This document shows positions 1 through 8,806 of a stretch of 64,000 nucleotides of DNA, piece by piece (the first letter of the stretch is position 1; the number at the start of each line of letters is the position of its first letter). Source of the stretch: Halovivax gelatinilyticus (GTDB lineage: Archaea; Halobacteriota; Halobacteria; Halobacteriales; Natrialbaceae). The notes under the pieces are model-generated. The model worked only from the letters and a program-made list of their open reading frames with translations. It searched no databases and had not been told where the DNA came from. The DNA lies in the NCBI RefSeq assembly GCF_024300625.1, contig NZ_CP101322.1, positions 2,989,992 through 3,053,991 on the forward strand. The letters run 5' to 3'. The position numbers and the translations under genes were made by a program.

Positions 1-494
1 AGTTTACGTCCCGGTTCGCAGAGCGTCTGGACGAAGCGTCCGAATACGCCGTTGCGGAGGCAGCATCAGGAACGTGGCTCTCCGCCGGGGACGCCGTCGT
101 CGCACAGGGTGGATCACACCTCGTCGTAGCGGAGTGGAACGACGGAGACCTACGCCTCGAGTGTCGGGATGGGGACCGAGTGCACGGTGTGCGTCCCTCG
201 ATCGACGTAACGATGGAGTCCGTTGCGTCCACCTGTGGGGGCGAACTGATCGGCGTCGTTCTCACCGGGATGGGTCGAGACGGCGTCCGCGGTATCGAAG
301 CGATCAGCGATGCCGGGGGAACGACGTTCGCACAGGACGAACGTACCTGTCCGGTATTTGGCATCCCTCGGCGGACGATCGAAGCCGGCGTGGTCGACGA
401 GGTAGTTCCGATCGACCGACTCCCGAAGCGGCTCGCGGAGACGCTAACCATCCCTGTGAGCGAACGGTCCGGAGGTGTCGAGACAAATGGATGA
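1..494 (+). CDS. cheB: CheB chemotaxis methylesterase, C-terminal part (5' end outside window)
   Basis: This is the end of a CheB protein-glutamate methylesterase, which removes methyl groups from (or deamidates) transducer glutamates during adaptation. The frame is open from position 3, so the gene enters from upstream. The visible 163 residues include the conserved block GVVLTGMGRDGV, containing the catalytic aspartate region of the esterase domain, and later the TFAQDERTCPVFGIP segment typical of CheB. The receiver domain and the catalytic serine and histidine would lie upstream. The last 8 bases overlap the cheA start, which implies co-translation in a che operon. Family assignment is secure, although only the C-terminal half of the esterase domain is seen. 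Confidence 0.93.
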   Translation, partial: FTSRFAERLDEASEYAVAEAASGTWLSAGDAVVAQGGSHLVVAEWNDGDLRLECRDGDRVHGVRPSIDVTMESVASTCGGELIGVVLTGMGRDGVRGIEAISDAGGTTFAQDERTCPVFGIPRRTIEAGVVDEVVPIDRLPKRLAETLTIPVSERSGGVETNG

Positions 495-3400
495 GTACCG
501 ACGCGAATTCGTCGAAGAAGGCGATGAAGCGATCACCGAACTGAACACGCAGTTGCTCGAACTCGAACAATCACCCGATGATAGCGCCGTTATCGACGAT
601 ATTTTCAGAACGGCACATACGCTGAAAGGGAACGCGGGTGCGATGGGTCTCGATCGGATCAGCGATCTCGCACACGTACTCGAGGACGTTTTAGACGAAA
701 TCAAAGCGGGATCCGTACCGGTCTCCCCGTCGCTGATGGATACGATTTTCGATGCGGTGGACGCGCTCGAATCGATGATCGACGAGGTAGCGACCGACGG
801 CCGAATCGAGACGGATCCGAGCCCGGTGATATCATCGCTCAGAACCCACCTCCCGGATGGTACGGCGGAGTTTTCACCCCCTTCCGACGAGGAAATCGAC
901 GAGATACTAACGCGCGCAAACGATCCAACTGATACCGATCACGACGTATTTCTCGTCCGTCTGTCGATCACCCCGTCGGGCGAGTTGAACAACGGCCTCG
1001 TCGTCGTCGAGGCGTTGATCGACGCGTTCGACCTTCTCGGGACCGTTCCGTCGAAACAGGCGATCGAGAAGGACGAACACGGCGATCGGATCGATGCGGT
1101 ATTTTCGTCCGCCGTCGGTGAGTCGTCGATCGAGGCCGCCTTGCAACCGGTCGAGGCAGTCGCGGCGTTCCACATCGTTTCGGTCGGTGACCGATTCGAC
1201 GTGACGGAACCGGTCGAACCTTCCGAGTCGGTCGAGGACGATCTAACCACCGTCGATCTGTCGTCTGAAGAGGCGAACGAGATGTCCGTCGACGAGCTGT
1301 TAGACGAGTTTACGGAACTCGACGACATCGACGCACTCGCCGACGAAATCGAAGACGCGAGCGAGTTCGACGATATCGCCGATGCCGGATCGTTCGACGA
1401 ACTCTTCGACGAACCAACCGAAGCGGACGCTGAACCAGCCGAATCGGACGGTGAAGCGTCCGAACCCGACACGTCTGCTTCGGACGACGATGTCGACGAT
1501 GCGAGTGCCGTGTTCGCCGAGCTACAAAACGAGGTGGAGATGGTCGGGTTCGACGAACTCCAGGAGGAACTGGACGAACTCGAATTCGACGAATTCGACG
1601 AAGACGAGATCGGAATGGACGAATTGCTCGGCGACGACGTAGACGTAGACGATCCGGCGTTCCTCGATATCGAAGCGGACTCTCCGATCGACGAAGCGGA
1701 TCTCTCGCCCGAGAAAGCGGAGCCGACAGTCGCGGACGCGGACTCGCCTCCCACCGAGGCGACCGACGACGAGGTTTCACTCGATGTCGAGGGCGACAGC
1801 CTTGGTTCTGACGTGGAACCTGACCCGTCGGCGGCTGTCGAACCGGATTCGGAGCCGATTTCGGCGAGTGATGAGTCGGACGAGTCGGACCCGGATGGAT
1901 GGGAACCCGAATTCGACTCGGTAGAAGCTGACTCGGTGGACGCCGAAGCACCCTCGGACCCGAGCGACGAGTCGGCTCTTCCGGCCGACGAAGCAGCGGC
2001 CTCTGACGCGGGTGACAGCGAACCGGAGTGGGTCGTCAGTGCGCGGTCCGGTCGAACGACAGACGATACTGCCAACGCATCAGCCGATGACCCGGCCGAC
2101 GACACGTCTGATAGCTCCGATGAACCCGTCCAGGATGTTGCGTCCGCCGGTGAAGCGGCTCCCTCGGAATTCGCCGATGCGCTATTCGGAAGTGAGGCGG
2201 AACCCGATGATCCGTCCGGCGAAGAGGGCGACGATCCGGACCGCACGGACGAGCCGTCTGAATCTCCTGCAGTATCTGACGACGATGGAGACCAATCGAC
2301 CGAAGTCGACGATATCGAAATCGAATTCGACGAAGAGAGCGACGATCCGGCTTCGCCGGTCGAACCGGTCGACGATATCGCCGATGAACTGGACGACACC
2401 GAACGTGCTGTCGAACGCGATGATGCGGTAGCTCGTTCGGAAGTGGACGAAACTGAACCGCCGGCCACCGTGGATCTCGATGAACAACAGCCAGTCTCGA
2501 GCGGTGTAGCCGAAACGGAATCGCCCGACGCACCCGAAACCGAGACGGACCACGATCTAGACGACGAGTGGACGGAGATGGACGACGACGGAGTCTTCGA
2601 GGCGGACGTCTTCGATCCGGAGTTCGTCCCTGAGCCTGACGAGTTCGCCGACGAGTCGTTCGATTCCGGAGTGACCGATGACGAGTCCTTCGATGCTGGT
2701 GTGACCGATGACGAGTCCTTCGATACCGATGTAGCCGACGAAGGGTTTCTCGATGCCGGTGTAACCGATGACGAATCGTTCGACGAGGACGACTTCGCCG
2801 CACTCGACGACGTCGCGTTCGATCCGTCGGACGACGATGATCTCGACGGGGAGGTAATCGATCCAGATCCGACATCGGAGGCGTGGGATGTGGCGTTCGA
2901 CGACACCGATGACGGTTTCGGCGGTGAGCAAACGGCAGGATCGGCAGATTTCGAAGACGACGACCGATTCGCCGTCGACGAATTCGACGATCCATCGGTC
3001 GACGAGTCGTTCGTCGAGTTCGACGAGGAAACGTCGTCGTTCGGAGCGGACGAACGCGATGGTGACGAGGCCGATAGCAGCGAGACGGGTGACCCAGTTC
3101 TCGACAACGTCGCCGAGATGGTCGTTCCGGATCTCAACGTTCCGGATCCGGCCGAATTCGAGACCGAATCGGAGATAGAGACGGGTTCACAGTCCATCAG
3201 AGTCGATCGGGAATCGGTTGACTCGCTCTTGCAGCTGGTCGAAGGGCTCGTCACGTCCCGTGTCCGGCTTCGGTCTGCGGTCACCGACCAGGATCCGTAC
3301 GAGACCCTCGAGCGGGAACTCGACGATCTTGAGGACATAACATCCGAACTCCAGGAGACGGTCATGGACGTCCGACTCGTCCCACTCAAAACGGTGACCA

Positions 3401-4320
3401 ACCGCCTACCGCGCGTCGTCCGAGACCTGGCTCGGGAACAGGACAAACAGATCTCGTTCGAACGTGAGAACGACGACGTCGAACTCGATCGAAGCATTCT
3501 CGATCGAATCGGAGATCCCCTCATCCACCTCGTCAGAAATGCGGTCGATCACGGAATCGAACCGACCGATTCCCGGGAGGAGGCCGGTAAACCTCCGGAG
3601 GGGACGATTACGCTTCGGGCGGACCGATCGCGCGACCGGGTGACTATCGAGGTAACAGACGATGGCAGTGGCCTCGAGGCCGATCGCATCCGAGACGAAG
3701 CGCTCGAAGCCGGGGTCCTAGACGAAGACGAGGTCGACGAACTGGACGATGGCTCGATCTACGATCTGGTCTTCCATCCCGGACTCTCGACGGCTGACGA
3801 GGTCACCGACGTGAGCGGCCGAGGGGTCGGGATGGACGTCGTCAGGCGAACAATCGAGACGTTGAACGGGACCGTTTCGGTCGAGAGCGAGCCGGGCGAG
3901 GGAACCACGGTTACGATGACGCTCCCGGTCAGCGTCGCGATCGACGACGTCCTTTTCGTCGAGACCGCCGGTGAGCAGTTTGGCATTCCGGTAGACGTCG
4001 TTCAGGACGTCGCCGACGGCCGGTTCGTCGCCGAATCGGATGACGGTCTCGTGTTAGACGACGGCGGCGAACCGATGCCTGTCGTCGAACTCGCTGAGGC
4101 GATGGAAACGTCGATGCCGTCGGCCGACAGGGATGGAATGGTCGTGCGAGTTCGAGACGATGTCCGATCGGTCGCGTTACAGTGTGACCTGGTCCACGGT
4201 CGGCGTGAGGTCGTCGTGAAGCCCTTCGATGGGTTCATGCGAGACGTCCCCGGTGTCAGCGGAGCGACGGTCAGGGGTCGGGGTGAAGTAGTGACCATCC
4301 TAGACGTAGCAACAATATAA
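487..4320 (+). CDS. cheA: CheA chemotaxis histidine kinase with very long acidic linker
   Basis: CheA autophosphorylates in response to transducers and passes phosphate to CheY and CheB. I start at ATG 487, which has a GGAGG at 470-474; a GTG at 475 would add four residues. The HPt domain carries the phospho-accepting His44 in FRTAHTLKGNAG. A P2-like region follows at about residues 155-250. From about 250 to 900 the chain is dominated by Asp, Glu and Ser with little predicted structure. The dimerisation helices start near 900 (VDSLLQLVEGLV). The kinase core has an N box (HLVRNAVDHGIE, near 1012), a G1 box (TDDGSGLEADRI) and a G2 box (GRGVGMDVV, near 1109). A CheW-like domain ends the 1277-residue protein. 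Bacterial CheA is typically around 650 residues, so the linker roughly doubles it. Confidence 0.97.
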   Translation: MDEYRREFVEEGDEAITELNTQLLELEQSPDDSAVIDDIFRTAHTLKGNAGAMGLDRISDLAHVLEDVLDEIKAGSVPVSPSLMDTIFDAVDALESMIDEVATDGRIETDPSPVISSLRTHLPDGTAEFSPPSDEEIDEILTRANDPTDTDHDVFLVRLSITPSGELNNGLVVVEALIDAFDLLGTVPSKQAIEKDEHGDRIDAVFSSAVGESSIEAALQPVEAVAAFHIVSVGDRFDVTEPVEPSESVEDDLTTVDLSSEEANEMSVDELLDEFTELDDIDALADEIEDASEFDDIADAGSFDELFDEPTEADAEPAESDGEASEPDTSASDDDVDDASAVFAELQNEVEMVGFDELQEELDELEFDEFDEDEIGMDELLGDDVDVDDPAFLDIEADSPIDEADLSPEKAEPTVADADSPPTEATDDEVSLDVEGDSLGSDVEPDPSAAVEPDSEPISASDESDESDPDGWEPEFDSVEADSVDAEAPSDPSDESALPADEAAASDAGDSEPEWVVSARSGRTTDDTANASADDPADDTSDSSDEPVQDVASAGEAAPSEFADALFGSEAEPDDPSGEEGDDPDRTDEPSESPAVSDDDGDQSTEVDDIEIEFDEESDDPASPVEPVDDIADELDDTERAVERDDAVARSEVDETEPPATVDLDEQQPVSSGVAETESPDAPETETDHDLDDEWTEMDDDGVFEADVFDPEFVPEPDEFADESFDSGVTDDESFDAGVTDDESFDTDVADEGFLDAGVTDDESFDEDDFAALDDVAFDPSDDDDLDGEVIDPDPTSEAWDVAFDDTDDGFGGEQTAGSADFEDDDRFAVDEFDDPSVDESFVEFDEETSSFGADERDGDEADSSETGDPVLDNVAEMVVPDLNVPDPAEFETESEIETGSQSIRVDRESVDSLLQLVEGLVTSRVRLRSAVTDQDPYETLERELDDLEDITSELQETVMDVRLVPLKTVTNRLPRVVRDLAREQDKQISFERENDDVELDRSILDRIGDPLIHLVRNAVDHGIEPTDSREEAGKPPEGTITLRADRSRDRVTIEVTDDGSGLEADRIRDEALEAGVLDEDEVDELDDGSIYDLVFHPGLSTADEVTDVSGRGVGMDVVRRTIETLNGTVSVESEPGEGTTVTMTLPVSVAIDDVLFVETAGEQFGIPVDVVQDVADGRFVAESDDGLVLDDGGEPMPVVELAEAMETSMPSADRDGMVVRVRDDVRSVALQCDLVHGRREVVVKPFDGFMRDVPGVSGATVRGRGEVVTILDVATI
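2650..2787 (+). repeat. 30-bp tandem repeat inside the cheA linker
   Basis: Four 30-base units start at 2650, 2680, 2710 and 2740, followed by a partial fifth unit. Each encodes a ten-residue acidic repeat close to DESFDAGVTD. The copies differ mainly at third codon positions and a few codons, so the repeat has aged under coding constraint. It lies in the disordered linker of CheA, where length changes in multiples of 30 would preserve the frame. Confidence 0.85.
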
Positions 4321-4360
4321 TCATGAACACAACGAGAGACGAAGAGAGGATCATCGAATC

Positions 4361-4966
4361 ATGACGCTGAAAGTAGACATTCGAAAGTTAAGTTTCATCA
4401 ACGAGATGGCGAAGGTTGGAACGAACGGAGTCGCGGATAACCTGAGTAAACTCACCGGACAGGACGCCCGGATGGAGGTAACGAAGACTAACTTCATCGA
4501 CGTCCAGGATATCAAATCCCAGCTCGATGGTGGCAAGCGTGTCGGCGTTCGCGTGCGCCTCCTTGACGAGCCACACGGCCACATCCTTATTCTCTTTCCA
4601 GAAGCGAGTGCGAAGAAGATCACCGCACTCATGCTCAGAGACGTCGTCGACGACATGGAAAACGTCTCCGGGAAGATGGCCAGAAGCGCCGTCGAGGAGA
4701 TGGGCAACATGATGGCTTCTGGGTTCATCGACGGCTGGGCTGACGTTCTCGGTCGGGCAATCGACACGGCTGCTCCGCAGCTCGTCTACGCACCCGCCGG
4801 CGACATCGTCGTCAGGACCGCTGGACTCGGCGGGGAGGATCTAGCGCTTTTTTTCGACTCGAACCTCACGGTGCCGAGTTACCAGATCGAAGCCGAGATC
4901 TACGCGTTTCCCGACCTCGAAGAGTTCGTTGAGATGGTCAACGAAATCGAACCACAGACCGCATGA
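4361..4966 (+). CDS. cheC: CheC-family chemotaxis protein, single domain
   Basis: CheC proteins are CheY-P phosphatases and, in archaea and Gram-positive bacteria, partners of the CheD deamidase. This 201-residue protein has the family motif in RSAVEEMGNMMASGF, with the Glu and Asn spaced as in the active helix (E-x2-N), and the conserved FIDGWADVL that follows. The ATG at 4361 has a purine-rich AGAGAGGA about 11 bases upstream. It lies 40 bases after cheA and overlaps the next cheC-like gene by four bases (ATGA), so it is co-translated with it. Only one E-x2-N helix is evident, so it is a one-active-site CheC. Confidence 0.93.
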   Translation: MTLKVDIRKLSFINEMAKVGTNGVADNLSKLTGQDARMEVTKTNFIDVQDIKSQLDGGKRVGVRVRLLDEPHGHILILFPEASAKKITALMLRDVVDDMENVSGKMARSAVEEMGNMMASGFIDGWADVLGRAIDTAAPQLVYAPAGDIVVRTAGLGGEDLALFFDSNLTVPSYQIEAEIYAFPDLEEFVEMVNEIEPQTA

Positions 4967-6207
4967 GACTCGACGTAAACGCCCTCGGAACGTTCTATCG
5001 GATGGCGAGAGAGGGCGCCGGTCTCGCCGCGGGGCGGCTAACCCAGATGACCGACGTCGAGACGCAAGTGGGCGTGACGAAGCTCAACTTCATGCGCGGG
5101 ACCGAGATCAGACACGATTTCGAAGACGGTTCGGAGAAAGTCGGCATTCGGGTCGAGCTCTCGGGTGGGATTGACGGGCATTCGATCGTCGTCTTCGATC
5201 GCGACAGTGCTCGAACGGTACTCAACGCGTTACTCCCGGATCAGACGACAGACGAGTTCGACGAGTTGAGTCGATCCGCGGCGACGGAGGTCGGTCAGAT
5301 TATGAACAACGGCTTTATCGACGGCTGGGCCGACGTCCTGGAAACCGTCATCGACGTATCCACGCCCGAATTTATCGAAGGGGAGAGTGCCGATCCGTTC
5401 TTTGGGGATCTGGAGACGGCGCCCGACGCGGACGATCTCGCACTCGTCTTTCAGAGTCACATCGAGGCCGTCGGGACCGAAACCGGGTTTCGTCACTACC
5501 TCTTTCCCGAGCACGACTCGATGGCGACGCTCTTAGAACGGTTGCGAACGAGCGAGGGAATCGAGTACGATAAACTCGAAGGGTTCGATCGGATGGCAGA
5601 ACAGGGTGCACAGGAGGTAGCCAGGACCGCGACGACGCTGACCGGGATCGAAACCACGGTCGAGATTCGCCGGCTCAACTTCGTTTCGCTAGAAGCGATT
5701 CCTGAAGAGGTTGCAAACGACCGTCTGGTTGGGGTGGCGTTCGAGTTCGACGGAATGCCGAGTGGCTACCTCTTGTTCCTGTTCGACGAGACGTCGGCGA
5801 CCGAAATCATCGATGCGATGGTACCGATGGATACCGGGACGTCGGAACCAGGTGAGTTCGACGAGATGGGACGCAGCGCCATCAAGGAACTCGGTAATAT
5901 CATGGCGAGTGGGTTTCTCGACGGGTGGGCGAACGTCCTCGATACGACGATCGACCATTCGACGCCCGAGTTCGTTCACGATATCGGTGCTGCCGCGGTC
6001 GACCCGGTAATCATCCATCTCGGCGAACAACAAGATTACGCGTTCGTCTTCGATACGAAGGTCGTCGCCGATGGTCGCGAATTCGATTGCGAAGTGTATG
6101 CGATTCCGGACGAAGACGATCTGGAACGCGCCCTCAACGCTCTCGACGTCGACAAGATCGACGAGACGCCGACGACGGCAGAATTTGGAGAACTAGAAGG
6201 AACATGA
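4963..6207 (+). CDS. cheC: CheC-family protein with two fused CheC domains
   Basis: This 414-residue protein contains two CheC-like domains, at about residues 1-180 and 200-395. Each opens with a similar helix (FYRMAREGAG and FDRMAEQGAQ) and a conserved LNF strand. The second domain has the canonical E-x2-N active helix in RSAIKELGNIMASGF. The first reads RSAATEVGQIMNNGF, so the active-site Asn position is Gln, and that domain may be structural or altered in CheY-P hydrolysis. The ATG overlaps the previous stop, and its own stop overlaps cheD, so the two cheC genes and cheD form a translationally coupled block. The likely role is CheY-P dephosphorylation or scaffold control of CheD. Confidence 0.93.
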   Translation: MRLDVNALGTFYRMAREGAGLAAGRLTQMTDVETQVGVTKLNFMRGTEIRHDFEDGSEKVGIRVELSGGIDGHSIVVFDRDSARTVLNALLPDQTTDEFDELSRSAATEVGQIMNNGFIDGWADVLETVIDVSTPEFIEGESADPFFGDLETAPDADDLALVFQSHIEAVGTETGFRHYLFPEHDSMATLLERLRTSEGIEYDKLEGFDRMAEQGAQEVARTATTLTGIETTVEIRRLNFVSLEAIPEEVANDRLVGVAFEFDGMPSGYLLFLFDETSATEIIDAMVPMDTGTSEPGEFDEMGRSAIKELGNIMASGFLDGWANVLDTTIDHSTPEFVHDIGAAAVDPVIIHLGEQQDYAFVFDTKVVADGREFDCEVYAIPDEDDLERALNALDVDKIDETPTTAEFGELEGT

Positions 6208-6719
6208 AGACGTACGGAACTGAACCAGGAGTGCCAGACCCCGTCCAGGTAGGTATCTCCGAACTCGCCGTCAGCGAGGGTGAGAACACGTTGAAATCCT
6301 ACGGTCTCGGGTCGTGTCTGGCGATCGCGCTATACGATCCGGATACTGGAATCGGGGGGCTCGCTCACACGATGTTACCGGACGGCGACCAGGCAGAAAA
6401 CAGCGATATCAAACCGGGTAAATACGCCGATACGGCGATTCGTGCGTTGCTTCGGCGAATGGTGGAGCGGGGCGCGACCTACACGGACGTCGAGGCGAAA
6501 ATTGCCGGCGGAAGCGATATGTTTGAATTCGAAAGCTTCGGCGACGGCGTCGGAAAGCGCAACGCCGACGCCGCTCGTGCGGAACTCGAGAAACTCGGCG
6601 TACCACTCGTTTCTGAGGACGTCGGTGGAAATCACGGCAGGACAGTGGAGTTTACACCGGGAACTGGAACGCTCGTCATCAAGAGCGGTAACGGAGAAAA
6701 CGGAGTGAGCGAGTTGTGA
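6204..6719 (+). CDS. cheD: CheD chemoreceptor glutamine deamidase
   Basis: CheD deamidates specific glutamines of chemoreceptors and is activated or sequestered by CheC. The 171-residue product has the catalytic Cys in GLGSC and the His in GLAHTML, with usual spacing. The position equivalent to the family's active-site Thr appears to be Ser. The C-terminal half has the GGSDMFEF and VGGNHGRTVEF blocks typical of CheD. I start at ATG 6204, which overlaps the cheC2 stop (ATGA). The open frame continues upstream, but that part is antisense-like in composition and lies inside cheC2. The stop overlaps the cheR start. Confidence 0.95.
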   Translation: MKTYGTEPGVPDPVQVGISELAVSEGENTLKSYGLGSCLAIALYDPDTGIGGLAHTMLPDGDQAENSDIKPGKYADTAIRALLRRMVERGATYTDVEAKIAGGSDMFEFESFGDGVGKRNADAARAELEKLGVPLVSEDVGGNHGRTVEFTPGTGTLVIKSGNGENGVSEL

Positions 6720-7549
6720 GCGACGATGCGTTCGCGTCGATTCTCTCGTACGTCGAATCCAATCTCGGCTTCGCGACGAGCCACTACAACGATAGTTACC
6801 TCGATCGGCGAATCTCGTCTCGTATTCGTCGAACCGGTTGTGACGGATACGCCGAGTACGACGAGCTAATTAGAGAGGACGCCGAGGAACAGACGGCGCT
6901 ACTCGATTCGCTTTCGATCAACGTAACCGGGTTCTTTCGCAACCCAGACGTCTGGGACGGCATTCGTGATGTCCTTGCGATCCTATCGCGTTCGAACGAT
7001 TCCGTTCACGTCTGGTCAGCGGCTTGTGCGGACGGCAGAGAGGCGTACTCACTCTCAATGCTCGCCCACGCCGACCCCGAGATCGACGAGTCGAAACTGT
7101 ACGTTCTCGGAACCGATATCAGTGAACCGGCGCTCGAAACCGCTCGAAGCGGTGTGTATCAACAATCGCGAACGACGGACATCAGCGATCAACTCTCGTA
7201 TCTAGACGCGTTCGATCGATACGTCGAGTGTCGTGGAAAAGACACGTTCGAAGTTCGAGCTCCCGTCCGTGAGAACGTCACCTTCGAACGACACGACCTC
7301 ATCAACGACGAGCCGAAGTCGGGATTCGATCTGGTCATCTGTCGGAATCTGTTTATCTACATCGATCCGGCGTACAAGGGATCGATGCTGGAGACGATCG
7401 GTAAGTCGCTCAGGCAGGAGGGATTCCTGGTGATCGGAAAGGCGGAGACGATTCCGCCACAATTGAAATCGTCGTTTTCGATCCACGACGGACGGTTACG
7501 TATCTACCGATTCGAACCCACAGAGCAGTCACAGCTCAACCTCAGATGA
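6716..7549 (+). CDS. cheR: CheR chemotaxis methyltransferase
   Basis: CheR methylates transducer glutamates using S-adenosylmethionine, opposing CheB. The 277-residue product begins with the CheR N-terminal helical domain and the SINVTGFFRNPDVW block. The SAM-binding domain follows, with VWSAACADGREAYSLSM (motif I), an acidic strand-end in VLGTDIS, and DLVICRNLFIYID near the C-terminus. The start is GTG at 6716, overlapping the cheD stop by four bases. It is the last gene of the che operon seen here. A 117-base gap follows before the next forward gene. Confidence 0.96.
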   Translation: MSDDAFASILSYVESNLGFATSHYNDSYLDRRISSRIRRTGCDGYAEYDELIREDAEEQTALLDSLSINVTGFFRNPDVWDGIRDVLAILSRSNDSVHVWSAACADGREAYSLSMLAHADPEIDESKLYVLGTDISEPALETARSGVYQQSRTTDISDQLSYLDAFDRYVECRGKDTFEVRAPVRENVTFERHDLINDEPKSGFDLVICRNLFIYIDPAYKGSMLETIGKSLRQEGFLVIGKAETIPPQLKSSFSIHDGRLRIYRFEPTEQSQLNLR

Positions 7550-7666
7550 CCGAATCCTTCGGAATCTGAACGCGGGTCGTTCAGTCTGTGTGTTGTACCG
7601 ACGCGATTGGCCGATCCTGACCAGTCGACCACATGGTACATAGTTGCGCGTGACGAATTTTCCGTA

Positions 7667-8806
7667 ATGAGTATGGACGCGCTGGAGCACTGTGTCGAAC
7701 GACTCGATGCGGTTTTCGCGACGAATCCACCCCGATCAGCCGCAGAACGGCGAGACTGGGTGGTTCGTCCTCTCCTCTCAGCGCTCGGTTGGTCCGCCGA
7801 GTCGGTGGACAGACCGTCTTCGATCGAGTCAACTGACGTAGAGGCGTTCGTCCTGTCGGTCGACGTTGACGGATCGACACCTGCGGTAGCCGTCTTCGTC
7901 GATGCCGACGGCCTCACGACCGACGAAGTGGGTAACATCCTCTCGGAGATGGCCCTCGATCGAGCCATCGCATTCAAGCGTGGGGAGATCGCGACGTTTA
8001 CGGGAACGGACGGGACGCCCGCTGCGATCGTCCCGATCGAAGAACTCTCCGACCGGCCGACAGTCCTCGAACCGTTTTCCCGCCAGGAAATCCGTTCACA
8101 CATCGCCTCGCTCGATCCGAGTGACCTCGTCGCCAGACGCCTCGTTGTGTCACGCGACGCGTTGATCGAGACGTTGACGGACGAATTCGCCGATGCGATC
8201 GATCTCGAGCCGAACGAATGCGCCCCTCTCGTCGAGACCATCCTCGACGAACTCGTCACGAAGACCGATCAATCAGCCGGCCTCCCCTCCGGGAGTTCGG
8301 GCACGAAGGGGGACGCGGATCTGATGTTCGATCAACCCCCGAATGAAACGCGTCGAGACGGATCAGCGGACGCTCCCGACGACCGATCGGGGGATGGGCA
8401 CGGATCGCCGGCGACGGACTCCGTATCGGAAATTCCCGATTCCAACTCGCCGACTGAAGACCAGGAGGGCGAGTTCGTCGTTCGCGTGTTCAACGACCGC
8501 GGCAAGATTGGGGCCGTCGGTCACTCGACGTCCGCCGGCGCGCTCTCCGAAGCGACGGCGTACCTCTTCGAACGCGGACTCTCCGGCGTTAGGCTTCCCT
8601 GGCCGGACGACGGCGAGACGTACGTATTGAACGACGAACCCGTCGACCCGGACGGATCGCGGTGGAGCGCCTACGAGCGGCTGTCGAACGGAACCTACCT
8701 TAAAACAAGCGGGACGATCGAGAACCGAGCCGAGCGACTAGAGGCGCTCGCGTCGCGAGCCGGACTCAGGGCGATGCTCACCGGGGACTGGAGCAATCAG
8801 TCGTAA
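7667..8806 (+). CDS. Protein of unknown function with a type I restriction HsdR-N-like N-terminal region
   Basis: I do not recognise a named family for the full 379 residues. The N-terminal 130 residues (ERRDWVVRPLLSALGW, later VAVFVDADGLT and RAIAFKRGEIATFTG) resemble the HsdR_N/endonuclease-like fold found in stand-alone archaeal proteins. However, the usual catalytic Glu-x-Lys is replaced by VFVDADG, so it is probably not a nuclease. Residues of about 205-265 form an acidic low-complexity linker. The C-terminal 110 residues form a separate compact domain beginning FVVRVFNDRGKIG. I chose ATG 7667; an upstream in-frame start at 7607 is possible. It sits between the che operon and a convergent pilus-like operon and overlaps the end of that operon by 10 bases. 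Confidence 0.7.
   Translation: MSMDALEHCVERLDAVFATNPPRSAAERRDWVVRPLLSALGWSAESVDRPSSIESTDVEAFVLSVDVDGSTPAVAVFVDADGLTTDEVGNILSEMALDRAIAFKRGEIATFTGTDGTPAAIVPIEELSDRPTVLEPFSRQEIRSHIASLDPSDLVARRLVVSRDALIETLTDEFADAIDLEPNECAPLVETILDELVTKTDQSAGLPSGSSGTKGDADLMFDQPPNETRRDGSADAPDDRSGDGHGSPATDSVSEIPDSNSPTEDQEGEFVVRVFNDRGKIGAVGHSTSAGALSEATAYLFERGLSGVRLPWPDDGETYVLNDEPVDPDGSRWSAYERLSNGTYLKTSGTIENRAERLEALASRAGLRAMLTGDWSNQS

Noticed and set aside
939-3524. Very long reverse-strand open frame (861 codons) inside cheA
   Set aside because: It is antisense to the Asp/Glu/Ser-rich linker. GAC/GAG/TCG codons on one strand give Ser/Arg-rich open frames on the other without stops. It has no conserved motif and no start signals.
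5925-6203. Long N-terminal extension of CheD (starting at 5925)
   Set aside because: This part lies inside cheC2 in another frame and is Arg-rich; the ATG at 6204 overlapping the cheC2 stop is the normal CheD start.
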